A stretch of 64,000 bases of DNA, taken from G963708325 sp963708325 (GTDB lineage: Bacteria; Actinomycetota; Thermoleophilia; Solirubrobacterales; 70-9). The notes beneath the pieces were generated by a model. That model did not search any database, was not told the origin of the DNA, and saw nothing but the letters and a program-made list of their open reading frames with translations. A program made the translations under genes and the position numbers. The DNA is taken from the NCBI GenBank assembly GCA_963708325.1, contig OY970203.1, positions 2,604,001 to 2,668,000 on the forward strand, written 5' to 3'. Shown here piece by piece: positions 50,266 through 59,064 of the stretch (its first letter is position 1; each line of letters starts with the position of its first letter).

Positions 50266-51291
50266 CTATCTGGCCCGGGCCCGGGGCGGAGCCAGGATCG
50301 TCAGCGACGGCTTAGGGCCGCCCGCTCCCCGGCCCCCGGCGACCAGGATCCGGCCTTCCAGCGAGACCGCGGTGGCGTCCGACAGCGGCGCCGGCAGCGC
50401 CCCCGCCGGGCGCACGCGGCCGTCAGGGTCGATCGCGTAGATGCGATCGGTGGGCGTGTCCTCCAGGGGGCCGCGCCCGCCGATCACGAAGGCCGTGCCG
50501 CCGATCGCGGCGGCGGTCGCGTGCGTCAGCGGGCCGGGAAGTCGCGCCACCGCACGCACCGTGGCGCGGCGCGGGTCGAAGGTCAGCACCCGCGAGCTGG
50601 CGGCCGAGGCGCCAGACCCGCCCGCGATCACGACTCGGCCGCCCGCCGAGGCGGCCGCGGCGTAGCGCAGGGGCTGGGGAAGGCTCGCGACCTCCCGAGG
50701 CGGCCGCCCCGGGGTCCAGGCGAGGATCGTTGAAAGCGCCCGCTGGCCCGTGAAGCCGCCGATCAGGTAGGCGGTGTCGCCGACGACGGCCGCCGCCAGG
50801 TCCGAGCGGGGCTCGGGCAGCCGGTCGACGACCGTCGCGGCGCGGCCGTCCGGAGCCACGCGGAGGATCTCGTCGCTCGACGTCACCGTGCCGCCGCCGA
50901 ACAGGTAGACGCGGCCGCCGACGCGGGCCGCGGCCGAGTCGTGCAGCGGCGCGGGGAGCGCTCCCAGCTGCCGTGCCCGCCCGTCTGTGGCCGAGACGAT
51001 CTGCGTCAGCGAGCTGTCTGCGGGATCGAGGCCGCCAAGTATGAGCGCCCCGCCGCTGCCGTCGGCGGCGCCGGCGGCGTCCTGAACGGGCGCCGGAAGG
51101 CTGCCCGCCGGCCGGGCGACCAGGCGGGCCGGTGCGGCGGTGCGACGGGCGGAGGCGGTCGCCGTGTCGCGGTGGCGGGAGTGGTCGGCGCGCCCGGCCC
51201 GGCGCACGCCGACCGCGACGGCAAGCGCCGCCAGCGCCAGCAGGCAGAGCGCCGCGGCACGGCGGCGGCGGATGCGGGGGCGTCGGCGCAT
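50266..51291 (-). CDS. Membrane-anchored Kelch-repeat beta-propeller protein
   Basis: A 341-residue protein. A basic N-terminus and one membrane helix (RAAALCLLALAALAVAVGV) are followed by about six Kelch repeats of about 48 residues, each with LPxPLxxAAAAxxGGRVYLxGG (for example LPAPLHDSAAARVGGRVYLF; LPEPRSDLAAAVVGDTAYLI). It probably forms an extracytoplasmic propeller. Ligand unknown. The ATG at 51291 directly precedes the helix. It is convergent with recN (2 nt apart) and divergent from steA. Confidence 0.85.
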   Translation of the reverse strand: MRRRPRIRRRRAAALCLLALAALAVAVGVRRAGRADHSRHRDTATASARRTAAPARLVARPAGSLPAPVQDAAGAADGSGGALILGGLDPADSSLTQIVSATDGRARQLGALPAPLHDSAAARVGGRVYLFGGGTVTSSDEILRVAPDGRAATVVDRLPEPRSDLAAAVVGDTAYLIGGFTGQRALSTILAWTPGRPPREVASLPQPLRYAAAASAGGRVVIAGGSGASAASSRVLTFDPRRATVRAVARLPGPLTHATAAAIGGTAFVIGGRGPLEDTPTDRIYAIDPDGRVRPAGALPAPLSDATAVSLEGRILVAGGRGAGGPKPSLTILAPPRARAR

Positions 51292-51350
51292 CGACGCGCG
51301 GCAGTTTCGCGCGCCGGCCTGAATCAGGGGTAAACGCGCCCACGCCGCGC

Positions 51351-51356
51351 TAACCT
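51351..51356 (+). promoter_or_regulatory. -10 element of steA
   Basis: TAACCT ends 11 nt before the ATG at 51368, leaving a leader of a few nucleotides at most. Confidence 0.45.
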
Positions 51357-51367
51357 GCGCACCGCGT

Positions 51368-52558
51368 ATGGCCACCACCCGCACGGCCGGGCGTGGACGC
51401 GCGCTCCTCGGCTCCCGCAACGGCGGGGGTGGGGACGTCATTCACGGCAGCGCCAGGCTCGGCCGCAAGACAAAGGACCTGGTCAAGCGGCTCACGCCCG
51501 CCGATGTGGCCGTGATCGACCACACGAACATCGACCGGATCTCGGCGGAGGAGCTGATCGCGACGGGCGTCCGTGCCGTGGTCAACGTCGCCGAGTCGTC
51601 CAACGGCGCCTACCCGAACGCCGGGCCGCTGCTGCTGGCGCGAGCCGGGATCCGGCTCGTGGACACGCCGGGCGCGCCGCTGTTCGACAGCCTGCGCGAC
51701 GGCGACCCCGTGATCGTCGACTCCGAGGGCGAGGTCCGCGGTCGCGGCGACGTCGTCGCCAGGGGCCGGGTCGTGAACGCCGACGACGCCGCCCGCCAGC
51801 TGGAGGCGCAGCGGGAGCGGATCGGCGAGGCGCTGGAGCAGTTCGCCGAGAACACGATGGCGCACCTGCGACAGGAGGGCGAGCTGTTGGCCGGGAGGAT
51901 CGAGTTCCCCCGAACGCGCACGGCCTTCCGCGACCGCCACGTGCTGATCGTCGTCCGGGGGACGACCCACAAGCGCGACCTGCGCACGCTGCGCGCGTAC
52001 ATACGCGGCGTCAGGCCCGTCCTGGTCGGCGTCGACGGCGGCGCCGACGCGATCCTCGAGGCCGGGCTGCAGCCGGACGTCGTGCTCGGCGACATGGACT
52101 CGGCGAGCGACGCGGCCCTGCGCTCGGGAGCCGAGCTGATCGTGCACGCCTATCCCGACGGCCGCGCCCCGGGCCGCGAGCGCGTCGGCGAGCTCGGGCT
52201 TGAGCACACCGTGATCCCCGCGGGCGGCACCAGCCAGGACGTTGCGATGCTGCTCGCGTTCGAGAAAGGCGCCGCCCTGATCGTCAGCGTCGGCGCCCAC
52301 TTCAACCTGATCGAGTTCCTCGACAAGAACCGCCAGGGCATGTCGTCGACGTTCCTCACCCGGCTGCGGATCGGCGAGACGCTCGTCGACGCAAAGGGGG
52401 TGAGCCGCCTCTACAACCCCGGCACCAGCGTCGGCCAGCTGGCCCTGTTCATGGCGGCATCGGCGGTCCTCCTGGTGATCGTCGTGCTCAGCTCGCCGGC
52501 GCTGGACAACCTGTTGCAGCTCGTCTGGCTCAAGGTACGGATCCTGCTGAACATCTGA
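51368..52558 (+). CDS. steA: SteA-like cytokinetic protein
   Basis: A 396-residue protein of the SteA family, which in Corynebacterium forms a complex with SteB that promotes cell separation. The central region has a thiamine-pyrophosphokinase-like fold (VGVDGGADAILEAGLQPDVVL, GDMDSASDAALRSG). A membrane helix lies near the C-terminus (GQLALFMAASAVLLVIVVLS). The recN-steA-steB order supports the call. It precedes steB by 25 nt. Confidence 0.88.
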   Translation: MATTRTAGRGRALLGSRNGGGGDVIHGSARLGRKTKDLVKRLTPADVAVIDHTNIDRISAEELIATGVRAVVNVAESSNGAYPNAGPLLLARAGIRLVDTPGAPLFDSLRDGDPVIVDSEGEVRGRGDVVARGRVVNADDAARQLEAQRERIGEALEQFAENTMAHLRQEGELLAGRIEFPRTRTAFRDRHVLIVVRGTTHKRDLRTLRAYIRGVRPVLVGVDGGADAILEAGLQPDVVLGDMDSASDAALRSGAELIVHAYPDGRAPGRERVGELGLEHTVIPAGGTSQDVAMLLAFEKGAALIVSVGAHFNLIEFLDKNRQGMSSTFLTRLRIGETLVDAKGVSRLYNPGTSVGQLALFMAASAVLLVIVVLSSPALDNLLQLVWLKVRILLNI

Positions 52559-52583
52559 CGCGCTGTGCGACGCTTCCCGGGCG

Positions 52584-53471
52584 ATGGGCTATAGCGCTCG
52601 CTACCACGCCGCAAGCCTCGCCGCAGTCTTTCTGGCGCTCGCCGTTGGGATCCTGGTCGGCGTCGGCTTCGGCGACAACGTCGTCTCCAGCACGCAGAAG
52701 AGCCTCGAGAAGAGCCTCAAGGGCGACCTCGAGAACGCGCGCGGCCAGGTCAGCGACCTCGACGCCAAGCTGAATCGCGAGCACGAGTTCGGCCGGCGCG
52801 TCTATCCGGCCCTCGCCGGCAACAGACTGCGCCGCGAGCGCGTCGCCCTGATCGCGCTCGGCAGCCTGCCCGACCAGGTCTCGGGGGACATCGAGACGGC
52901 CCTGCAGCCAACCGGGGCGCGGCTCGCCGAGGTTGCCGTGGTGAGGGAGCCCCCCAACGTGGACGGGCTGGCGTCCGACCTCGAGCGCACCCGCTTTCGC
53001 CGCCTGGCCCACGATCCCGCGAAGCTGGAGAGCTATGCGCGGCGCGCCGGGCACGACCTCGTCCACGGAGGACGAATCCTGCGAAAGACCCGCGAGCAGC
53101 TGCTGGCGAGGGTCAGCGGCCGCAGCGCGCGGATCGACGACGTGATCCTCGTCCGCCAGCCCCCCGACGAGCTGGACTCCGCCCAGCGGGAGTCTTTGCA
53201 GCGGCTCGAGACCGGTCTGCTGACCGGGATCCGCCGCAGCGGCGCGGCCTCGGTGGCGGTGGAGCGCACCGACACCGATCCGTCCCAGGTGGCGTTCTTC
53301 GACTCGCACCAGATCTCCACCGTGGACGACCTCGACCTGACCGCCGGCAAGGTGGCGATGGTGTTCGCGCTGCTCGGCGCGGAAGGCAGCTTCGGCGTCA
53401 AGTCGACGGCGGGCCGACTGCTTCCCGAGCTGCTGGTGCCCTCCGCGCCGCGCCCGCGCGCGGGCCGCTGA
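52584..53471 (+). CDS. steB: SteB/MctB-like protein (copper transporter-type domain)
   Basis: A 295-residue protein. The N-terminal membrane helix with YHAASLAAVFLALAVGILVGVGFGD is the family signature, then a coiled coil (KSLEKSLKGDLENARGQVSD) and a globular domain with VALIALGSLP. Homologues are named copper transporter MctB in mycobacteria and SteB in corynebacteria. Context with steA favours the division role. It precedes the next gene by 2 nt. Confidence 0.85.
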   Translation: MGYSARYHAASLAAVFLALAVGILVGVGFGDNVVSSTQKSLEKSLKGDLENARGQVSDLDAKLNREHEFGRRVYPALAGNRLRRERVALIALGSLPDQVSGDIETALQPTGARLAEVAVVREPPNVDGLASDLERTRFRRLAHDPAKLESYARRAGHDLVHGGRILRKTREQLLARVSGRSARIDDVILVRQPPDELDSAQRESLQRLETGLLTGIRRSGAASVAVERTDTDPSQVAFFDSHQISTVDDLDLTAGKVAMVFALLGAEGSFGVKSTAGRLLPELLVPSAPRPRAGR

Positions 53472-53473
53472 CA

Positions 53474-54313
53474 GTGCAGCTGATCTCCCTGGCAGTCTCG
53501 GTTGCCGCCGCCGCGGCGATCCTCCCTGCCGGGGTCCGCGAGCTTGCCGCCGGCGGCCTCGTCCGCGAGAACTGGCGCGGGCGCCTGGCGGCCTTTCCCC
53601 TGGGGGCGCTGCTGCTCGCCTCGTCGCTCGTTGCGCTGGCGCCTTTGGCGGTCCTCGACGACCGCGCCAACCTCGACCTGCTCAGCCCCGACCTGCGCCG
53701 CTGGATCACCTACGTGGTCGGAGTGGGGTTCCTCGGATTGCTCGACGACGCGCTCGGGCGCGCCGACCGGCCCGGGTCGCCGCGGGGCTGGCGCGGCCAC
53801 GCCCGCGCCGTGCTGGAGGGAAGGCTCTCGACCGGCGCGATCAAGGCGGTCGGTGCCCTCGCCCTTGCCGCCTACGTCGTCGCCGGCCGCGGCCGCCAGG
53901 ACCTCGACTACGTCGCCGACATCGCCCTGCTGATCCTGGCGACGAACATGTTCAACCTGCTCGACCTGCGCCCCGGCAGGGCGGAGAAAGGCCTCGCCCT
54001 GCTCGGGCTGGGGCTGTGCATCGGCGCGTGGACGCTCGATCCGCTGCGGCTGATGGGTCTGTTCTGCGGCCCGGTGGCCGTCGGTGCCGCCTTCACCCTG
54101 CGCGAGCGGGCGATGCTGGGCGACAGCGGGTCCAACGTGATCGGAGCGATTGCGGGCGTCTGGCTGCTGACGACCCTCGGCGACGACGCCCGGCTGGTCG
54201 CCCTCGCCGTGATTGCCGTCCTGACTCTCTACGGCGAATTTCGCTCGCTGGGCGCGGTGATCGAGCGACTGCCCGTGCTTCGCTCCATCGACGCGCTGGG
54301 CAGGTCGGGCTGA
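53474..54313 (+). CDS. MraY/WecA-like polyprenyl-phosphate phosphoglycosyltransferase-related protein
   Basis: A 279-residue membrane protein with about eight to nine helices. It keeps three motifs of the family: GFLGLLDDALG (paired Asp), NMFNLLDLRPG (the NxxNxxD motif) and AMLGDSGSN (in place of GDxGS). The HIPH/HIHH motif of MraY and WecA is not evident, and the protein is some 40-80 residues shorter than both. It may be a variant enzyme or a pseudo-enzyme tied to septal cell-wall work with SteAB. Its 3' end overlaps the convergent glycosyltransferase gene by 85 nt. Confidence 0.78.
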   Translation: MQLISLAVSVAAAAAILPAGVRELAAGGLVRENWRGRLAAFPLGALLLASSLVALAPLAVLDDRANLDLLSPDLRRWITYVVGVGFLGLLDDALGRADRPGSPRGWRGHARAVLEGRLSTGAIKAVGALALAAYVVAGRGRQDLDYVADIALLILATNMFNLLDLRPGRAEKGLALLGLGLCIGAWTLDPLRLMGLFCGPVAVGAAFTLRERAMLGDSGSNVIGAIAGVWLLTTLGDDARLVALAVIAVLTLYGEFRSLGAVIERLPVLRSIDALGRSG

Positions 54314-57117
54314 CGTAGCCGGCGCCCGGCGTCCGCGTAAGCCGGCAGCCGCTCGACCGCTCGCCGCAACGCGCCGATGGCGGCGTCAGAGGGCGGGACC
54401 GCTGCGAAGCGGGCGGCCCGCAGGGCCGTGCGGGTGTCCTCGGCGGCCCGGGCTTCGCCGAACGCGGCAAGCTCGTCGAGAACGGCGTCGCCCGTGGTCG
54501 CGAGCTCCGCCGCTCCCTCCTCCACGCTGGCGAGGAAGAACGCGGCGCGGGCGGCGCCGAGCAGGACGCTGAGCGCCGCCTGCGGAGGGAGTCGGCGCGC
54601 CGCGCGCTCGGAGTCGAGCCAGCCGCGGTGCTCGGCGACCGCCCGGCGGGCGCAGTCGCTGGCGGAGAGGCCCGCGATCTGCGGGAAGGACGCCGCCGAT
54701 CGGCCCGCGAGCAGCGCGAACGAAACGGGGTCCGTCGCCGCGCATTGAGCCGCCCGCAGGCGCCCCCGCCACCAGCTGGCGGCGGGGAGGACGATCAGAT
54801 CCCCGGTTTGCAGGACGGGGTAGGCGCCCGTCCCGGCGGCGTTCGCCAGGGCGGAGACAAGCTCGGGACGCGCCGGCGAGCCGGCGACCGCCGCGAGCGC
54901 GGCGTCCTCGCCGACGGGAAGCGTTCGCGCGCGCCAGTCGACCAGGGGCAGCAGGCGAAGGCCGCCGTCGGTGCCCGCAAGCGCGCTCAGCGGCACCGAG
55001 GCGGGGGGAAACGGCGGGATGGTCTCCCGTTCGCCGGAGCAAAGCCGCACCGGGGTCGATCCGGCGCGCCTCGTCTCGGCGGCGAACCAGTCCGCGACCC
55101 GCTGGGAGAGCCCGACGAGGCCGCCCATCGCCCGGTCGAGCGGGGGCCGGGGCGATCGGCGCAGCGCCCGCGAGAGCGCCAGCGTCGAGAGCAGCAGGTC
55201 CCGCTCCTCCGGAAGCGCGCGCAGGGCCCGCTCCAGGGCGTCGGCGCGGTCCGTCGCCCGCTCTCCCCGCGCCAGCCAGAGCCAGATCCGCGCGGCCTCG
55301 GCGACGACCTTCACGCACGACGAGGCGGCCCGCGGACCCGCCGGGTGCCGGCAGAGCCCGAACGCCTGGGTCCACCAGAACTGCAGCTCCAGCCAGGCGG
55401 CGACCGGGCGCAGCGGAGGCTCCCACGTCGCGGGGGAGGGCGCCGGCGCGCGGCGAAGCGGCCTCCAGTCGCCCAGCGGACCGTAGAGGCCCGGACGCTC
55501 GTCGAGGTGGTCGGAGCGCGCGTGCGCGGCGCGGCCGCTGTAGAGGGCGGCATCCGGCATCCCGCTCTCGTTCAACCCGTGGGCGTGGGCGGGGGCCGCG
55601 CTCGCCGACCGCACCGATCCTGTGTCCTCGACGCGCACCTCGACGAGCTCGGCGAGCGGCGGCAGGCGCCGCCTCAGCGACCGCCAGCGACGCTGCACCA
55701 GGCGCCGCGCCGCTCTCGTCTCGCCCGCCTTGTCCGGGACGACCACCACCAGGTCGACGTCGGAGACCCCCGGAAGCGGCTCACCGCCGCCGAAGCCGCC
55801 GCGCAGGTACAGATCGCCGCCCAGCCCCGCCCGCAGGCCCCGGCCGACGGCGAGGGCCAGCGCCCGGTGCACCTCGACGGCAAGGCGACTCAGGATCGGC
55901 CGGGCGCCCGCCGCGAGCAGCCCCCGCCGCGAAGTCTCGGCGATCGACCCGTGGCCGCCGCGGCGAGGGCGAGGCGCCGAGGGCGCTTTGCCGATGGCGC
56001 CGCGGGCGGCGGCGCCCAGGCGGTCGCCCGCATGCCCCGCGCGCCAGGCGAGCCGCCGCGGCGTGCCGGCCAGGTAGCGCGGCGTGACCAGGCCGGCCCA
56101 GCGTCGCGTCAGCGCCAGGGCGGTTCGGGGCCGCCGCGCTTCCAAGGCCGCCCGGATGGCGGCGGTCCGCAGGCGCAGAGCGCTGTCGGCCCGGGGATCG
56201 GGCCAGGCGTCCGCAAGGGCGGCGGCGGCACCGAGGCGGCGCCGCGGCACGGCGAAGCCCGGAACGGCGAGGGCGAGGCGGCCGAGGACGAGCCCCGGCT
56301 CGGCCGAGAGCTCGGGCAGCAGGGCGCAGGCATCGGCGAGGGCCGGCCGCGGGTCACCGCCGTCGAGCGCCGCCAGGGCTGCGGCGAAGCGGAGGCTCCC
56401 GCGCGCAGCCCGAAGAAGCCGGTCCTCGCGACCGACCTGGTCGAGGAGGCCGCGGACGCCGAGCTCCACCGCGGCGAGGTAGCTGCCGTCGCGCCGCGCG
56501 CGCGCCTCCAGCGAATCTGACGAGCGCCCTCGAACCACGGTCCGGCGCCGCAGGAACGCAAACGGTCCCTGCAGCGCGAGCCGCAGCCACAGGGCGGCGT
56601 CCTCGCCGACCTCGAGCCGCTCGTCGAAGCCCCCTGCCGCGACCACGGCGGCGCGGCGAACGGCGATGCAGCTCGGCTGGCCGACGAAGTTGCCGATCAG
56701 CAGTCGCGGCAGCGGGCGGACGAGGCGCGCCCGGCTCACCGTCCCGCGACCGGCGTTGCGGAAGTCGCGCCCCGTGGAGGCGAGCACGGCCTCGGGATGG
56801 CGAAGCAGAAGGGCGTTGACGGTGGCGAGGTGGTCGGGCAGCCAGCGGTCGTCCGAGTCGAGGAACGCGACGATCTCACCGGTCGCGATCGCGAGCCCAG
56901 CGTTGCGGGCCGCCGCCGGGCCGGCATTGGGGCGCCAGCGGTATGAGATCCGGTCGCCGAAGCGCGCGAGCGCCTCACCGGAGCCGTCGTCCGAGCCGTC
57001 GTCGACGACGATCAGCTCGAAGTCGCGCCAGGTCTGGACGAGCGCGGACGAGACGGCTCCCAGCACGGCCTCCCGCCGCTGGTAGGTGGGGATGATCACG
57101 GAGACCGCGGGCGCCAT
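54229..57117 (-). CDS. Family 2 glycosyltransferase fused to a nucleotidyltransferase-like domain
   Basis: A 962-residue protein. Residues 1-230 are GT2: VSVIIPTYQRREAVL, LIVVDDGSDDGS, GPAAARNAGL, VAFLDSDDRW, and FDERLEVGEDAALWLRL. After an Ala/Arg-rich linker a nucleotidyltransferase core appears at about 440-460 (GGFGGGEPLPGVSDVDLVVVV), with the G-x-SDxD motif. The remaining 400 residues are helical with no recognised domain. No membrane helix is evident. It begins 9 nt after the upstream gene of the minus-strand operon. The last 28 codons lie over the opposite gene, so the true end is certain from the frame but odd. Confidence 0.8.
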   Translation of the reverse strand: MAPAVSVIIPTYQRREAVLGAVSSALVQTWRDFELIVVDDGSDDGSGEALARFGDRISYRWRPNAGPAAARNAGLAIATGEIVAFLDSDDRWLPDHLATVNALLLRHPEAVLASTGRDFRNAGRGTVSRARLVRPLPRLLIGNFVGQPSCIAVRRAAVVAAGGFDERLEVGEDAALWLRLALQGPFAFLRRRTVVRGRSSDSLEARARRDGSYLAAVELGVRGLLDQVGREDRLLRAARGSLRFAAALAALDGGDPRPALADACALLPELSAEPGLVLGRLALAVPGFAVPRRRLGAAAALADAWPDPRADSALRLRTAAIRAALEARRPRTALALTRRWAGLVTPRYLAGTPRRLAWRAGHAGDRLGAAARGAIGKAPSAPRPRRGGHGSIAETSRRGLLAAGARPILSRLAVEVHRALALAVGRGLRAGLGGDLYLRGGFGGGEPLPGVSDVDLVVVVPDKAGETRAARRLVQRRWRSLRRRLPPLAELVEVRVEDTGSVRSASAAPAHAHGLNESGMPDAALYSGRAAHARSDHLDERPGLYGPLGDWRPLRRAPAPSPATWEPPLRPVAAWLELQFWWTQAFGLCRHPAGPRAASSCVKVVAEAARIWLWLARGERATDRADALERALRALPEERDLLLSTLALSRALRRSPRPPLDRAMGGLVGLSQRVADWFAAETRRAGSTPVRLCSGERETIPPFPPASVPLSALAGTDGGLRLLPLVDWRARTLPVGEDAALAAVAGSPARPELVSALANAAGTGAYPVLQTGDLIVLPAASWWRGRLRAAQCAATDPVSFALLAGRSAASFPQIAGLSASDCARRAVAEHRGWLDSERAARRLPPQAALSVLLGAARAAFFLASVEEGAAELATTGDAVLDELAAFGEARAAEDTRTALRAARFAAVPPSDAAIGALRRAVERLPAYADAGRRLRQPDLPSASMERSTGSRSITAPSERNSP

Positions 57118-57126
57118 GGAGCGGGG

Positions 57127-59049
57127 TCAGTCCGGGATGCGGCGCCCCAAGCCGTGGTTGCGGTCGCCGACCAGCGCGTCCCGGGCGCCGGCGGCGGCGT
57201 CCTCCCAGCGCAGCCGCTGCGCCCGCCGCCGGGCCGCGGCCCCCTTCTGCATGGCGCGCGTCGGATCGCCGGCGGCGCCGGCGAGCGCGCGGCGCAGGGA
57301 GGCGGCGTCGCCGGGCTCGAACAGCCACCCCGCCTCTCCCTCGCCGAGCAGCTCCGCGTAGGCCGGCCGCCGCGCAGCCACCACCGCGACTCCCTGGGAC
57401 ATCGCCAGGACGAGCGACCCCGACGTCCAACCGTCGCCCCGGGGGTTGACGGCGGCGTCCGCCGCCGCGAACAGCTCCGACACGCGATCGTCCGGGACGA
57501 AGCCGAGGCGGGCGTGGATGCGGGGATCGCGCCGCGCCGCCTCGAGCGCCGATTCGCCGACCTCCGGGTCGAGGACGCGGCCGGCGACGACGAGCCGGAC
57601 GTCGTCATTGGGAAGTCCGACGAACGCCTCCAGCAGCACCTCGATGTCCTTGTATCCGCGCAGGTCGCCGAAGCAGACGAAGGCGAAGGCGTCCTCGGGG
57701 ATTCCCAGCTCCCGGCGCGTGGCCGACCGTGACCGGCCGGCTGGGTATACCCCGGCGTAGGAGCCGTGCGGCACGATCGCGACCCGGCGGGGATCGCAGC
57801 CGATCTCGGAGCGGAGCCGCTCGGCGGTGGCGCCGTCGTGGACGAGCAGGGCGTGGCAGAGACGGCACAGGGCCCGCGCCGCGACCTCGTCGATGCGCCG
57901 ATCGCCGAGCTCGTGCGGATGGACCTCGTGGACCGTCCAGACGAGCCGGTATCCGAGCCGGCGGGCAAGCGCGAGCCGCAGGACGAAGAGGCCGAGCCTC
58001 GGCCAGCTCAGCAGCGCGCGCGGACGCGGCGGCAGCCGCCGCCTGCGGACGCTGCCCGGCGCCATGTACAGCAGGTCCAGGCGCCAGTGGAAGTGGATCG
58101 CCTCCACCCGCCGCCGCGAGCGAAGCAGCCAGCCGAAGCCAAGCGTCGCGTCGGGGGCGAGCTCCACCCCGAGCTTCGACAGCTCGCCGTAGAGGAGGCG
58201 CTGGTAGGGGTTCCGGTCGCGGCTGGCCGGGAACCGCGCCACGCGCGCCGTCGTCCCGGCGCCGCCGAGCAGGTGCCGGACGCGCGGGCGCGACGGGTCG
58301 AGGCGGTCGTCGGACAGATAGGTGCGCATGTCGCGCCGCGACGGAAAGGCCAGCTGCGCCGGCGTCAGCGAGACGCGCCAGCGATGCCAGCCGGCCGCCA
58401 CCTCGGAGGGGTCGTATCGGCGCTCGACGAACTTGCGCCGGGCGTGGCCGGCGCTCAGGCAGAGGTAATGGCGCATCGCCAGGGACTCGGGCGCCATCCG
58501 CAGGCCGGGAAAGCGCACGGCGTGGCCGCCGGACCAGGCCAGCTCGACGGCGTCGTCCTGCCGCTTCCACGCGTTGAGCCGGTGGGGGAAGCGCGGCAGG
58601 AAGGGGTAATACCACCGCATCGTCTCGAGGAATCCGGGATGGTCGTGATCGGGCGACTCGCGCGTGGGCAGGAACGTGAACTCGGTGAAGTTCACGGCGT
58701 TGAACCCGGCCCGGTCGGCCGCCTCGATCGCCTCGGCAAGGGTCTGCCCCCCGTCTCGAGAGACCCGGAACTCGTCGGCGTCCTGGTGGATCAGCCAGTC
58801 GGCGTCAAGCTCTCGGGCGAGCCGCTCCTTGCGCTCCAGCTGCGCGCGCAGGCTGAAAGACCCGTCGCCCTCGAGCGACTCGATCCCGATCAGGCCGCGG
58901 CGCATGTAGCGCTCCGCCACGGAGACCGTGCCGTCGGCGGATCCGTCGTCGATCAGGTAGGCCTCGATCCCCTGGTCGATCAGGTGCTCCAGGCATGGCC
59001 CGATCAGGCGCTCCTCGTCCCTGGCCGCAACGATCGCCACGATGCGCAT
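57127..59049 (-). CDS. Bidomain glycosyltransferase: GT2-like plus GT-B (GT4-like)
   Basis: A 640-residue protein. Residues 1-250 are GT-A type: IVAIVAARDEERLIGPCLEHL, YLIDDGSADGT, WLIHQDADEF, and a region rich in Trp/Tyr/His. Residues about 310-640 are a GT-B enzyme: IHFHWRLDLLYMAPG, TVHEVHPHELGDRR, VCFGDLRGYKDIEVLLEAF, LVVAGRVLDPEVG and the GT4 donor-site region (GWTSGSLVLAMSQGVAVVA). The two domains suggest sequential sugar additions to one surface glycan. The ATG is 15 nt downstream of the sulfotransferase stop. Confidence 0.88.
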   Translation of the reverse strand: MRIVAIVAARDEERLIGPCLEHLIDQGIEAYLIDDGSADGTVSVAERYMRRGLIGIESLEGDGSFSLRAQLERKERLARELDADWLIHQDADEFRVSRDGGQTLAEAIEAADRAGFNAVNFTEFTFLPTRESPDHDHPGFLETMRWYYPFLPRFPHRLNAWKRQDDAVELAWSGGHAVRFPGLRMAPESLAMRHYLCLSAGHARRKFVERRYDPSEVAAGWHRWRVSLTPAQLAFPSRRDMRTYLSDDRLDPSRPRVRHLLGGAGTTARVARFPASRDRNPYQRLLYGELSKLGVELAPDATLGFGWLLRSRRRVEAIHFHWRLDLLYMAPGSVRRRRLPPRPRALLSWPRLGLFVLRLALARRLGYRLVWTVHEVHPHELGDRRIDEVAARALCRLCHALLVHDGATAERLRSEIGCDPRRVAIVPHGSYAGVYPAGRSRSATRRELGIPEDAFAFVCFGDLRGYKDIEVLLEAFVGLPNDDVRLVVAGRVLDPEVGESALEAARRDPRIHARLGFVPDDRVSELFAAADAAVNPRGDGWTSGSLVLAMSQGVAVVAARRPAYAELLGEGEAGWLFEPGDAASLRRALAGAAGDPTRAMQKGAAARRRAQRLRWEDAAAGARDALVGDRNHGLGRRIPD

Positions 59050-59064
59050 CCGCCCGGCCCTCGC

